From contig NZ_MLCL01000019.1 in the NCBI RefSeq assembly GCF_001942625.1, positions 1-61,784 of the forward strand: DNA of 61,784 nucleotides, given 5' to 3'. Position numbers and translations under genes: made by a program. Source of the stretch: Mycobacterium syngnathidarum. GTDB lineage: Bacteria; Actinomycetota; Actinomycetes; Mycobacteriales; Mycobacteriaceae. This document shows, piece after piece, positions 27,286-35,306 of the stretch (position 1 is the stretch's first letter; the number at the start of each line of letters is the position of its first letter). The notes beneath the pieces were generated by a model that had not been told where the DNA came from, did no database searches, and was given only the letters and a program-made list of their open reading frames with translations.

Positions 27286-28194
27286 ATGGGACTGATCAAG
27301 AGTCTTGGCTACGTCACCGTCGCGGCCTCCGATATCGAGCGCTGGCGGCACTTTGCGTTCAACGTGCTCGGCTTTGCCACCGGTACCGGGCCCGACGAGT
27401 CCGCGTTGTACCTGCGGATGGATGAGCGCGCCGCCCGCATCATCGTCGTGCCCAGCGATGTCGACAAGATCCTCACCGTCGGGTGGGAGGTCCGCGACCA
27501 CGCCGACCTGGAGCGGGTGAAAGCAGCGCTCGATGCCGCCGGTGTGCCGTTCAAGCAGCTTTCACTCGAAGAGACCGATGCCCGGCGGGTCGAGGAGGCC
27601 ATCGCGTTCGAGGATCCCGCCGGCACGGCGCTGGAAGTTTTTCACGGCCCGGTCCTCGACCACTCCCCGGTGGTCACGCCGTTCGGCGCGAAGTTCGTCA
27701 CCGGCGATCAGGGGCTCGGGCATGTGGTGTTGCCCGCGCTCGATGTCAACGGCTTGTTCGAGTTCTACACCGAGGTACTGGGTTTCAGGTCTCGTGGAGC
27801 GTTCCGCGTCCCGGTGCCGCCGGAGTTCGGACCGGTGCGGGTCCGCTTCATGGGTGTCAACGAGCGCCATCACAGCCTGGCGATCTGTCCCGCACAAACG
27901 CTGCGCGACCCCGGGTTGATCCACCTCATGGTCGAGGTCGACACCCTCGATGCGGTCGGCCAGGCACTGGATCGCGTCAACGCCGAAGGCTTCCAACTGT
28001 CGTCGACGCTGGGTCGGCACACCAACGACAAGATGGTGTCGTTCTATGTGCGCGCTCCGGGCGACTGGGACATCGAATTCGGCACCGAGGGCATGCGGGT
28101 CGACGAAACCTACTACACGGCAGAGGAAATCACCGCCGACAGCTACTGGGGACACCAGTGGGTCACCGATCTACCGAAGGCCATGCAACCGTGA
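27286..28194 (+). CDS. HsaC-like extradiol ring-cleavage dioxygenase
   Basis: 302 residues of the two-domain vicinal-oxygen-chelate BphC/HsaC family. The iron ligands are His146 (GLGHVVLP), His213 (GLIHLMVEV) and Glu264 (WDIEFGTEG), with second-sphere His195/196 and Tyr254. It should cleave a catecholic ring at the meta position. With the HsaA-like hydroxylase upstream and the HsaD-like hydrolase at 15276 it makes a hydroxylate-cleave-hydrolyse sequence. Its stop overlaps the next GTG start (GTGA). Confidence 0.9.
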   Translation: MGLIKSLGYVTVAASDIERWRHFAFNVLGFATGTGPDESALYLRMDERAARIIVVPSDVDKILTVGWEVRDHADLERVKAALDAAGVPFKQLSLEETDARRVEEAIAFEDPAGTALEVFHGPVLDHSPVVTPFGAKFVTGDQGLGHVVLPALDVNGLFEFYTEVLGFRSRGAFRVPVPPEFGPVRVRFMGVNERHHSLAICPAQTLRDPGLIHLMVEVDTLDAVGQALDRVNAEGFQLSSTLGRHTNDKMVSFYVRAPGDWDIEFGTEGMRVDETYYTAEEITADSYWGHQWVTDLPKAMQP

Positions 28195-29657
28195 CGCGAA
28201 TCGACGACATCCTGCCGATCCCGGTCAACGCGGTCACCGAGTGGGCCGACGAGGCCGACGTGGTGATCGCCGGTTATGGCGTGGCCGGCGCCGCCGCAGC
28301 GGTCGAGGCGGCACGCGCGGGCGCGGACGTACTGGTACTCGAACGCACCGGCTCATGGGGCGGAGCCGCCTCGATGGCAGGTGGCTTCATCTACCTCGGC
28401 GGTGGGACCGAGATCCAAAAGGCCTGCGGGTTCGAAGATTCCGTCGACAACATGGCAGCATTCCTCAATGCGGCGATGGGGCCCGGCGCAGATGCCGCGC
28501 GCATCGCGGATTACTGCGAGGGCAGCGTCGCGCACTTCGACTGGCTCGTGGGTTGCGGGGTGCCGTTCAAATCCGAGTTCTTCGGCGAACCCGGCTGGGA
28601 GCCGATGGGCGACCAGGGACTCATGTACAGCGGTGGCGAGAACTCGTATCCGTTCAACACCATCGCCACACCTGCCCCGCGCGGGCACCTGCCGCAGATG
28701 CAGAACAAGAAGCAGGGCGAGTCCAGCGCGGGTTTCATGCTGATGAAAAGCCTCGTCGACACTGCGACCGCGGTCGGAGCGCGCTCGCTCTATGACGTGC
28801 GGGTGCAGTCGCTGATCATCGAGTCCGACGGCCGCGTCGCCGGCATTCGGACCCGGCGCTACGGCACCGTGCTGGATATCCGGGCCCGACGTGGAGTTGT
28901 GCTGGCCACCGGCAGTTTTGCCTATAACGACGCCATGGTCGCCAGGTACGCCCCGCGCATCGCCGGGCGCCCGGCCGCCTCGATCGAACAGCACGACGGG
29001 CAGGCCATCCGGATGGCGCAGGCGCTCGGTGCCGATCTGGCGCACATGGACGCCACCGAGGTCGCCCTGTTCATCGATCCGCAGCAGTTGGTGCGCGGGA
29101 TTCTGGTCAACGAACGTGGTCAGCGCTACGTCGCCGAGGACACCTATCCCGGCCGAGCCGGCCAGTTGACGCTGTACCACCAGAACAACACGGCCTATCT
29201 GATCATCGACGGCGATGCCCAGGAGGAGGCGATGGCCTCGCTCTCTCCCCAGCTGATGATGCGGCCGCCGACTTGGGTCGCCGACACCGTCGCCGACCTG
29301 GAGGCTGAGATCGGCCTGCCACCGAACTCGCTGCAAGCCACCGTCGATGCCTACAACGAGGCAGCGGGTCGCGGCGAGGACCCGCTGCTGCACAAGAAGC
29401 CGCAGTGGCTCAAGCCGATCAAGTCCCCGGTCGGCGCCATCGATCTTCGCGAGAGCACGGGCGGTTTCACCCTCGGCGGGCTGCACACCACCCTCGACGC
29501 CGAGGTGCTGCACGTCAGTGGCGACCCCATTCCCGGGCTGTTCGCTGCCGGGCGCTGCACTGCCGGCCTGGCGGCGTGGGGCTATGCCAGTGGCGTGTCA
29601 CTGGGTGACGGGAGTTTTTACGGTCGTCGTGCCGGACTCTCCGCAGCCAAGGCATAG
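28191..29657 (+). CDS. FAD-dependent oxidoreductase of the KstD/fumarate reductase superfamily
   Basis: 488 residues from GTG at 28191, overlapping the previous stop. The FAD motif is DVVIAGYGVAGAAAAVEAARAG and is followed by GGAASMAGGFIYLGGG. The C-terminus has GLFAAGRCTAGLAAWGYASGVSLGDG, the second flavin-contacting region. The length and sequence recall the Rv1817-type flavoproteins rather than the 550-residue classical KstD, so delta-1 or delta-4 dehydrogenation or enone reduction of a ketosteroid are possibilities, not certainties. It is the last gene of the kshB operon and is followed by a hairpin terminator. The open frame upstream of 28191 is a shadow of the dioxygenase gene. Confidence 0.8.
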   Translation: MTRIDDILPIPVNAVTEWADEADVVIAGYGVAGAAAAVEAARAGADVLVLERTGSWGGAASMAGGFIYLGGGTEIQKACGFEDSVDNMAAFLNAAMGPGADAARIADYCEGSVAHFDWLVGCGVPFKSEFFGEPGWEPMGDQGLMYSGGENSYPFNTIATPAPRGHLPQMQNKKQGESSAGFMLMKSLVDTATAVGARSLYDVRVQSLIIESDGRVAGIRTRRYGTVLDIRARRGVVLATGSFAYNDAMVARYAPRIAGRPAASIEQHDGQAIRMAQALGADLAHMDATEVALFIDPQQLVRGILVNERGQRYVAEDTYPGRAGQLTLYHQNNTAYLIIDGDAQEEAMASLSPQLMMRPPTWVADTVADLEAEIGLPPNSLQATVDAYNEAAGRGEDPLLHKKPQWLKPIKSPVGAIDLRESTGGFTLGGLHTTLDAEVLHVSGDPIPGLFAAGRCTAGLAAWGYASGVSLGDGSFYGRRAGLSAAKA

Positions 29658-29697
29658 CCGCTGTTCACAGCACTATCACCAGATTCATATCGCCTTT

Positions 29698-29722
29698 ACC
29701 CCGCCGCGTTTCGCGGCGGGGT
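29698..29722 (+). terminator. Hairpin terminator after the kshB operon
   Basis: An 11-bp perfect stem (29698-29708 with 29712-29722, core CCCCGCCGCG / CGCGGCGGGG) closes a TTT loop and is followed by CTTTGG. It sits 40 bp after the flavoprotein stop, at the expected place. Confidence 0.8.
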
Positions 29723-29752
29723 CTTTGGTATGGCGCCGCTCGCTTTTATCCA

Positions 29753-29828
29753 GTCATGTGACAGCACCCACACCCATGTGCTACAAACAGTCATATGACT
29801 AATAGTCATATGAGATTCAGGCATATGG
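29753..29828. promoter_or_regulatory. Array of CATATG/CATGTG palindromes upstream of the IclR gene
   Basis: Three CATATG cores lie at 29792-29797, 29807-29812 and 29822-29827, with centres exactly 15 bp apart. The first two sit in GTCATATGA. Two related CATGTG cores lie upstream at 29755-29760 (within GTCATGTGAC) and 29775-29780. The array ends 20 bp before the likely IclR start codon. I infer an operator for this IclR protein. If translation began at 29795 the repeats would be coding, but no ribosome site supports that. Confidence 0.6.
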
Positions 29829-29848
29829 CGCCAAAGCGGGAGGTCCTC

Positions 29849-30688
29849 ATGACAATGGCTGTCGAGAAGGCGGGCGAGACGCCCAGTGCCGTCATTGACC
29901 GGGTGTCCCTGGTCCTCGATGTCTTCGACGGACCCGGCCGGTTGACGCTGGCCGAGATCGTGCGACGCACCGGTCTGCCACGATCGTCGGCCCACCGGAT
30001 CCTGGAGCGTCTCGTGCAGTTGCGGTGGCTGCGCCGCGACGGCCGCGACTACGAATTGGGCATGCGGCTGGTCGAGCTGGGATCGCTGGCGCTGCACCAG
30101 GACCGCATCCACCGTGCCGCGATCCCCCTGCTTCGCGATCTGCACAGGGCCACCGGACTGGTCGTCCACCTGGCGGTACTCGACGGATCCGACGTCGTAT
30201 ACCTGGAGAAGATCGGCGGTCAGATGGTGGCAGCCATTCCGACACGTATCGGGGGTCGGCAGCCCGCACACTGTACGGCGGTGGGCAAGGCGATCCTGGC
30301 CGACAATTCATCGGCCGAGGTCAATCTGGCCTCGCGGTTGACGCGGTTTTCGATCAGCACGGAACGGCAACTGGAAGCCGAGTTGGCAAAGGTCCGTGCC
30401 CACGGCGTCGCATTCGAGCGGGAGGAATCGCTCACCGGATTCGGTTGTGTGGCAGCACCGATCGGTCCGGCCGGCGCCGCCGTCGCGGCGGTGTCGGTGT
30501 GTGGTCCGATGAGCCGGATGGCATTCGATCAGCGGCTGGCTGCTCCGGTGCGGATGACGGCCATGGGTATCTGGCGCAATGCCGAAGATGGACCTCATCG
30601 AGTGGTCCCCACCCTGCAACCTGTCCGGCCGCTCCGCGTAGGTGGCCCCGTCGGGCCGCGGACCTCTGCCACGCTGGTCCCGGCATGA
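29849..30688 (+). CDS. IclR-family transcriptional regulator
   Basis: 279 residues from ATG at 29849, which has GGGAGG 5 nt upstream. The winged helix-turn-helix (LTLAEIVRRTGLPRSSAHRILERLVQLRWLRRDG) is followed by the IclR ligand domain (HRATGLVVHLAVLDGSDVVYLEKIGG, CTAVGKAILA). It is a paralogue of the IclR at 16914. It is translationally coupled to the esterase gene (ATGA) and probably controls that gene, itself and perhaps the upstream steroid operon through the CATATG array. Confidence 0.88.
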   Translation: MTMAVEKAGETPSAVIDRVSLVLDVFDGPGRLTLAEIVRRTGLPRSSAHRILERLVQLRWLRRDGRDYELGMRLVELGSLALHQDRIHRAAIPLLRDLHRATGLVVHLAVLDGSDVVYLEKIGGQMVAAIPTRIGGRQPAHCTAVGKAILADNSSAEVNLASRLTRFSISTERQLEAELAKVRAHGVAFEREESLTGFGCVAAPIGPAGAAVAAVSVCGPMSRMAFDQRLAAPVRMTAMGIWRNAEDGPHRVVPTLQPVRPLRVGGPVGPRTSATLVPA

Positions 30689-31608
30689 CGCTCGATCCAC
30701 AGATCGCGGAATTGATCGAGACACTGGATTCAGGCTTCCCGCCGGTACACACGATGACCGGCGCGCAGGCCCGCGCCGCGATCCGCAGCCGGTTCGTCGC
30801 CAACCCCCAGCCCGAGCATGTGGCTTCCGTTACCGACCACCAGGTACCTGTCGACAACGGTCGTATCGATGTGAGGGTCTACCGACCCGAGGCCTCCGAA
30901 CCGCTGCCCCTGCTGGTGTACGCGCATGGCGGCGGGTTCGTGTTCTGCGATCTCGACAGCCACGACGGGCTGTGCCGCAACCTTGCCAATCTCATTCCAG
31001 CTGTGGTGGTTTCGGTCGCCTACCGGCTGGCCCCCGAGCACCGCTGGCCGACCGCCGCCGAGGACCTCTACGCCGCCACCCGATGGGCAGTCGATCATGC
31101 AGCCGATTTCGGCGCCGACCCGTCACGCGTCGTCGTGGGCGGCGACAGCGCCGGAGGCAACCTCGCCGCGGTGACCACCCTGATGTCCCGCGACCGTGGT
31201 GGGCCGGACCTGGCGGCACAACTCCTGCTGTACCCGGTGATCGCCGCAGATTTCGATACCGACTCCTACCGGCTGTTTGGCCGGGGCTTCTACAACCCGC
31301 GCCCGGCACTGCAGTGGTACTGGGATCAATATGTTCCCCAGGCCGCCGATCGACGCCATCCGTACGCCTCACCGCTGACCGGTGACCTCAGTGGTCTACC
31401 GCCGGCCGTCGTGGTTCTCGCCGGCCATGATCCCCTTCGGGACGAAGGCATCGCCTATGCCGACGCGTTGGAGGAGGCGGGGGTGCCAGTGACCCGGCGC
31501 CCCTTCGACGGGGGCATCCACGGTTTCATGACGATGCCGATGCTCGACATCGCCCACCGGGCCCGGCGAGAGGCCGGCCGGGCGCTAAGTGATCTGCTCG
31601 ACCCCTAG
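30685..31608 (+). CDS. Hormone-sensitive-lipase-family esterase
   Basis: 307 residues. The HSL hallmarks are the oxyanion motif HGGG at residues 81-84, nucleophile Ser155 in GGDSAGG, an acid in LAGHDPLRD and the late His in GGIHGF. Such mycobacterial Lip proteins hydrolyse short esters or lactones. Given two BVMOs in the window, hydrolysis of a BVMO-derived ester is plausible. The ATG at 30685 overlaps the IclR stop. Its 3' end overlaps the convergent old-yellow-enzyme gene by 24 bp. Confidence 0.88.
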   Translation: MTLDPQIAELIETLDSGFPPVHTMTGAQARAAIRSRFVANPQPEHVASVTDHQVPVDNGRIDVRVYRPEASEPLPLLVYAHGGGFVFCDLDSHDGLCRNLANLIPAVVVSVAYRLAPEHRWPTAAEDLYAATRWAVDHAADFGADPSRVVVGGDSAGGNLAAVTTLMSRDRGGPDLAAQLLLYPVIAADFDTDSYRLFGRGFYNPRPALQWYWDQYVPQAADRRHPYASPLTGDLSGLPPAVVVLAGHDPLRDEGIAYADALEEAGVPVTRRPFDGGIHGFMTMPMLDIAHRARREAGRALSDLLDP

Positions 31609-32796
31609 CACCGCGCCGTAGCGTTGGTCAGGGTCGAGCACACAATGGGTGCGGCTGAACACCGTCACCATGCACTTGTTGTTGTGGTTGCAGCGGCTGC
31701 GTGAGTCGGGATCGGCGATCATCGTGTTGACCCGGTCCGGTTCACGCAGCAACGCCCGGCCCATGGCAAAGAAATCGAAACCTTCCCGCATGCCTGTCTC
31801 AAGGTGTTCGCGATCGTTGATGCCGCCCAGCAGAATCAGTTTGGTGTTGCGCATGAGCGGCACGAACTGCCGGGCGGCCTCCAACATGTAGAGGTCTCGA
31901 TACGGATAGACACCCATCGTCTGCTTGCCCACCAGGCGGACCGCCGGCCGCAATGCCGGCGGCATCACCTTCGCGAACTCCTTGACCGGGACGTCGCCTC
32001 GGAACAGGTACATCGGCTTGTACACCGACGAACCCTGGGTCAGTTCGATGGCGTCGAGGGTGGCATCGGTGTCGAGAAGTTGGGCTGTCCGCAACGCCTC
32101 GTCGATCCAGATGCTGCCCGGGAGCCCGTCGTCCATGTCGAGTTTGGCGATCACCGCGATCCGATCACCGACCACCTCGCGTACCCGCGCCGCAATCTCG
32201 CGCACGAACCGCGATCGGTTGTCGATGTCACCCCCGTACTCGTCCTTACGACGATTGATCAGCGGACTCAGAAACGAGCTGGGTAGATAGAGATGCCCGA
32301 AATGCAGTTCGACGGCATCGAATCCGGCGTCGACAGCCACCTGCGCGGCTTCGCCGAACTGGTCGATCACCTGAGCGATCTCGGCGCGGGTGATCTCACG
32401 GCAATAGGCGAAAGAGGTCGGGTTGATGAATCTACTCGGCGCCACGGCGGTGACACCGGTCAGCTTTTTCTGCGCCACCACCCCGGCATGGCCCAGCTGC
32501 GCCGAAATAGCCGCCCCCGCACCGTGTACCGCGTCAGCGAGCCGGCGCAGTCCCGGTAGAGCCTTGCTGTCCATGACGATCTGGCCAGGTGCGCTCGCAC
32601 CCTGGGGAGACACACAGCAGTAAGCCACGGTGGTCATTCCGACGCCGCCCTCGGCGAAGCTGCGATGGAAATCGATGAGGTCGTCGGTGACCAGCCCATT
32701 GGGTGAGCGGCCTTCGGACGTGGCGGCCTTGATCACTCGGTTGCGCAGCGTCACGGGCCCGAGCTGGGCCGGGCTGAACGGATCGGTCATCGCCAT
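31585..32796 (-). CDS. Old-yellow-enzyme-family NADH:flavin oxidoreductase
   Basis: 403 residues of the FMN-containing TIM-barrel OYE family: LGPVTLRNRVIKAATSEG, ISAQLGHAGV, FDAVELHFGHLYLPSSFLSPLINRR with EYGG-DNRSRF, and a late LGGINDREHLETGMREGFDFFAMGRALLREPD. A short Cys-containing tail (RCNHNNKCM) recalls the 2,4-dienoyl-CoA reductase-like subgroup, although the remaining C-terminal domain is missing. A likely role is ene-reduction of an enone intermediate. The start is ATG at 32796 or 32790. Confidence 0.88.
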   Translation of the reverse strand: MAMTDPFSPAQLGPVTLRNRVIKAATSEGRSPNGLVTDDLIDFHRSFAEGGVGMTTVAYCCVSPQGASAPGQIVMDSKALPGLRRLADAVHGAGAAISAQLGHAGVVAQKKLTGVTAVAPSRFINPTSFAYCREITRAEIAQVIDQFGEAAQVAVDAGFDAVELHFGHLYLPSSFLSPLINRRKDEYGGDIDNRSRFVREIAARVREVVGDRIAVIAKLDMDDGLPGSIWIDEALRTAQLLDTDATLDAIELTQGSSVYKPMYLFRGDVPVKEFAKVMPPALRPAVRLVGKQTMGVYPYRDLYMLEAARQFVPLMRNTKLILLGGINDREHLETGMREGFDFFAMGRALLREPDRVNTMIADPDSRSRCNHNNKCMVTVFSRTHCVLDPDQRYGAVLGVEQIT

Positions 32797-32832
32797 ACCA
32801 TCGCGCCGACACACCCTGTCGTCAACGGTGGT

Positions 32833-32849
32833 TTCCCGATGGCCGGGAA
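32833..32849. promoter_or_regulatory. Inverted repeat TTCCCG-N5-CGGGAA
   Basis: A 17-bp inverted repeat in the 94-bp divergent region between the OYE gene and the Dabb-like gene. Its right arm is part of the GGCCGGGAAC motif that recurs in other promoter regions of the catabolic genes. A possible shared operator or a pair of divergent -35-like elements. Confidence 0.35.
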
Positions 32850-32890
32850 CGCTGTGCCACCGTCAAGGCGGTCGATCGTAATCTCGGTTC

Positions 32891-33871
32891 ATGGCTGAGG
32901 TTTTCGTCGTCGATCGGGTAGTCACCAGGCCGGGCTGCGCCCAGAAGTTCATCGACGCCTACTTGGCCGGGTATGCCCCGGGTGCCCGCGATCGCGGCAT
33001 GACGCTGCGCGACGTCGTGGTCAGCCCGCCCGTCTGGTTTGAAGACCGATCCAACGTGGTCACCGCTACCTGGACGCTGCCCAGCCCCCAGGCCTGGTGG
33101 CAGATGACCTGGCAGGGCCGGCCCGACCCTGCCGTTGCGCGGTGGTGGGACAGCATCACCGATGTGGTGGTGGAACGCAGCCGCGAAGTGGCATCCGCTG
33201 CCGATGCCATCACCGATGTCTCACCCGCCCTGCCCGTCACATCATCCGGCGCTGCCACACTCGGGGTCACCCGCTTGCTCGACGTCGACGAATCCGACCG
33301 CGACCGCATCCTGGGCGCCCTACGCGATGCAGCCGAACACAGCGGAGCGTCGAGAGCGTTGGTAGAGCCGACACTGCCGGGTTCACGCAATGGTGGCGAT
33401 ATCCTGGTCCATCTGCGGTTTGCAAACGAAGATGACTGGCAGAAGAGCGATTTCGACGATTCACTGGCGGACCCGGCGATCACGCGCGTGAATGGAGTGA
33501 CCTACCAGGGAGCTCCGCTCCGCCGCGGCAGTGGCACCGTGTACCGTGCACTCCTGCTGCGGGTACCCGCGGAGGTGGATGCCGAGACCGTCGCAACATT
33601 CGAGAGTGAACTGTCGATGATGCCCCGATACGTCCCCACCATCACCGCGTGGCAGCTCAGCCGGGTGGGGCAGGCCGTCGGCACCAGCGAATGGACCCAT
33701 GTCTTCGAACAGGAATTCGCCGACGTCGACGGACTGATGGGCCCCTACCTCATGCATCCGATCCACTGGGCGGTGGTCGACCGCTGGTTCGATCCCGAGA
33801 CCACCGACATCATTGTCCGCGATCGGGTATGCCACAGCTTCTGCGACCTTCCCGCTCCCGTGCTCTCCTGA
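32891..33871 (+). CDS. Tandem dimeric alpha/beta-barrel (Dabb-like) protein
   Basis: 326 residues of unknown function. Two ferredoxin-like halves can be seen: an N-terminal one (AEVFVVDRVVTRPGCAQKFIDAYLAGY) and a C-terminal one with the stress-responsive A/B-barrel pattern (YVPTITAWQLSRVGQAVGTSEWTHVFEQEFADVDGLMGPYLMHPIHWAVVDRWF). Such domains occur as small-molecule-binding or isomerase/cyclase-like proteins in degradation clusters. It is divergent from the OYE gene and ends 8 bp before the HNH gene fragment. Confidence 0.7.
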   Translation: MAEVFVVDRVVTRPGCAQKFIDAYLAGYAPGARDRGMTLRDVVVSPPVWFEDRSNVVTATWTLPSPQAWWQMTWQGRPDPAVARWWDSITDVVVERSREVASAADAITDVSPALPVTSSGAATLGVTRLLDVDESDRDRILGALRDAAEHSGASRALVEPTLPGSRNGGDILVHLRFANEDDWQKSDFDDSLADPAITRVNGVTYQGAPLRRGSGTVYRALLLRVPAEVDAETVATFESELSMMPRYVPTITAWQLSRVGQAVGTSEWTHVFEQEFADVDGLMGPYLMHPIHWAVVDRWFDPETTDIIVRDRVCHSFCDLPAPVLS

Positions 33872-33879
33872 CCTCCCGC

Positions 33880-34122
33880 CTAAGCGGCTGCGGGTGGGGG
33901 TGGTTCGAACGGTGTGTACCACCACCAGTCGGCGCGTTCGCCCGTCGGGCCGCGGTAAGACGGGACGTCGGGTAAGGGTGTGGTCGGCGGGCGGGCCAGT
34001 GACCCGCCGGGTAATCGTTTTCCGGTGTGATCGGTGACGACGAGATGGTCAGCGGGCCCGGCGATGACGATGAGGCCACGATGGTGTGCCCGGTGGTGAT
34101 ACGGGCAGACGAGCACGAGGTT
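33880..34122 (-). pseudogene. 3' fragment of a DUF222/HNH gene interrupted by the island
   Basis: Minus-strand codons from 34122 read NLVLVCPYHHRAHHRGLI and continue to a proline-rich end (FEPPPPAAA), 80 residues. This is the last part of the HNH domain and tail of a DUF222 protein, starting at a point in the motif T-x-L-x-N-L where a full gene would carry the Cys and HIVHW half. The missing half lies at 54492-53464 on the same strand, ending in the codons for TDLE. The two rejoin in frame with no codon missing. Confidence 0.85.
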
Positions 34123-34490
34123 ACTGACAAGTCATAAACCTACCTGCTGTCGAGTGATGCATGCGGCTGGACACAGAGAAATGTGAGGTTTCAGGATTTT
34201 GCATATGAACGTCGATGCGGTCACGTTCACGTCATTCGCTAGGCGTGAGCAGCTTGACTGGGACAAGCATGCTCGGGTGCCAGAAGCACAAGCGCGATTT
34301 CGTCGACGAGCTACGCGCCACCGCTCGCGGCTGGGCAGCCAAGCCCAACTGAACACCACCACCTTGCTCACGCCATGCGGTGCGTTGAACCTTGTCGACG
34401 GACCGGGCACTCGCCTGGTGGGTCCATTCAAGAGACCCCGCACGGGTCGGCTTTCAGAGATCGGTGACAGCGCTGTCTAGGGTGAGTCGT
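34123..34490. other. Left edge of the island, no clear gene
   Basis: 368 bp with patchy composition. A short plus-strand reading at 34269-34352 (MLGCQKHKRDFVDELRATARG, then WAAKPN and stop) looks like the C-terminal scrap of a gene, but I do not recognise it. The longer open frames on either strand have no ribosome sites or family features. The methyltransferase ribosome site (AGGGTGAG) is at the right end. Confidence 0.4.
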
Positions 34491-35177
34491 ATGTTCAATG
34501 TGAGCCACGTGTGGCGCAACGGAGTGTTCGCTCGCACGATCGGAGCGTCCTATGACTGGGTGTTCGGGCACCAGCGCCTTGCTGTTCCATACGGCCGATT
34601 GGTGATGGGTGCCGATTTGTCGCGGGCGTACGAGATGATGACCCTCGTCGCCGACATGCCCGATAGTGCCGCGATTCTTGATGTTCCGTGCGGAGGGGGA
34701 ATCACACTGCGCCACCTGGGCGATGGTCAGCGTGTTCGGTATGTGGCGATGGATATCTCTCCGGCGATGTTGACTAGGGCACGAGGTCGTGTCCCTGCTT
34801 CGTTGGACAGCCAGGTGGAGTTCGTTGAAGGCTCCATCGAGCGAATGCCCTTCTCTGACAGTGAGTTCGACCTGTGCGTCTGCTTCAACGGCCTGCACTG
34901 CCTACCGGATCCCGGGGCCGCTGTGCGCGAGGTAGCCCGGTGCCTGCGCCCCGGAGGGCGACTTGTAGGCAACTTCGCTGTCCGCGGCGAAGTCCGCCGT
35001 GCGGACATCTACATGCGCATACTGCGGGCGACCGGCGCCTTCGGCCCAGGTGGAACGGCCGACGACGCCCGACGGTGGTTCACCGATGCCGGGCTGCGGA
35101 TCGATACCCTCGATTGTGCCGGGGCGATGGCCTATTTCGAGGCGAGCCGACCCGGATCGTCCCCCGTCCCGCACTGA
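34491..35177 (+). CDS. Class I SAM-dependent methyltransferase (UbiE-like)
   Basis: 228 residues from ATG at 34491, with AGGGTGAG just upstream. The SAM-binding motif is AILDVPCGGGITLRHL (about 60-75), the acidic loop is YVAMDISPAMLTRARGR, motif II is MPFSDSEFDLCVCFNGLHCLPD and motif III is LRPGGRLVGNFA. This is the UbiE/Coq5 and small-molecule methyltransferase group. It is the only plus-strand gene at this end of the island and converges on the ABC permease. In context it may methylate the island product, for example a prenyl or amino lipid. Confidence 0.85.
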   Translation: MFNVSHVWRNGVFARTIGASYDWVFGHQRLAVPYGRLVMGADLSRAYEMMTLVADMPDSAAILDVPCGGGITLRHLGDGQRVRYVAMDISPAMLTRARGRVPASLDSQVEFVEGSIERMPFSDSEFDLCVCFNGLHCLPDPGAAVREVARCLRPGGRLVGNFAVRGEVRRADIYMRILRATGAFGPGGTADDARRWFTDAGLRIDTLDCAGAMAYFEASRPGSSPVPH

Positions 35178-35243
35178 CATGGCGCGGACGGCCGAGCCTC
35201 GTCCCGGAGCAGTCGACGCGGACCTCTGCGTAGCCCGTTGACA

Positions 35244-35279
35244 GGCACATCGCCACCGGCCGGCTGGCCGGACCGTGCC
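35244..35279. terminator. Possible hairpin between methyltransferase and permease genes
   Basis: An inner stem CCGGCC / GGCCGG (35256-35261 with 35266-35271, loop GGCT) is nested in an outer GGCAC / GTGCC pair (35244-35248 with 35275-35279). It lies in the 129-bp convergent gap. There is no T tract, so termination is uncertain. Confidence 0.35.
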
Positions 35280-35306
35280 CCCGATCGATCGCCGAACCAC
35301 CGCGGA

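Noticed and set aside
27483..28190. Long in-frame N-terminal extension of the KstD-superfamily flavoprotein
   Set aside because: The extension is Arg/Gly-rich shadow sequence of the dioxygenase gene; the FAD motif begins soon after the GTG at 28191, which overlaps the previous stop.
15033..33000. Classical KstR (AAC-NN-GTT type) or KstR2 operator sites
   Set aside because: Looked for by eye in the divergent promoter regions of the catabolic genes; no convincing palindrome of either type was found, so KstR control is not claimed.
34199..34480. Plus-strand open frame of 93 codons at the left island edge
   Set aside because: No ribosome site, no domain, and the opposite strand is open too; treated as non-coding apart from a possible gene scrap.
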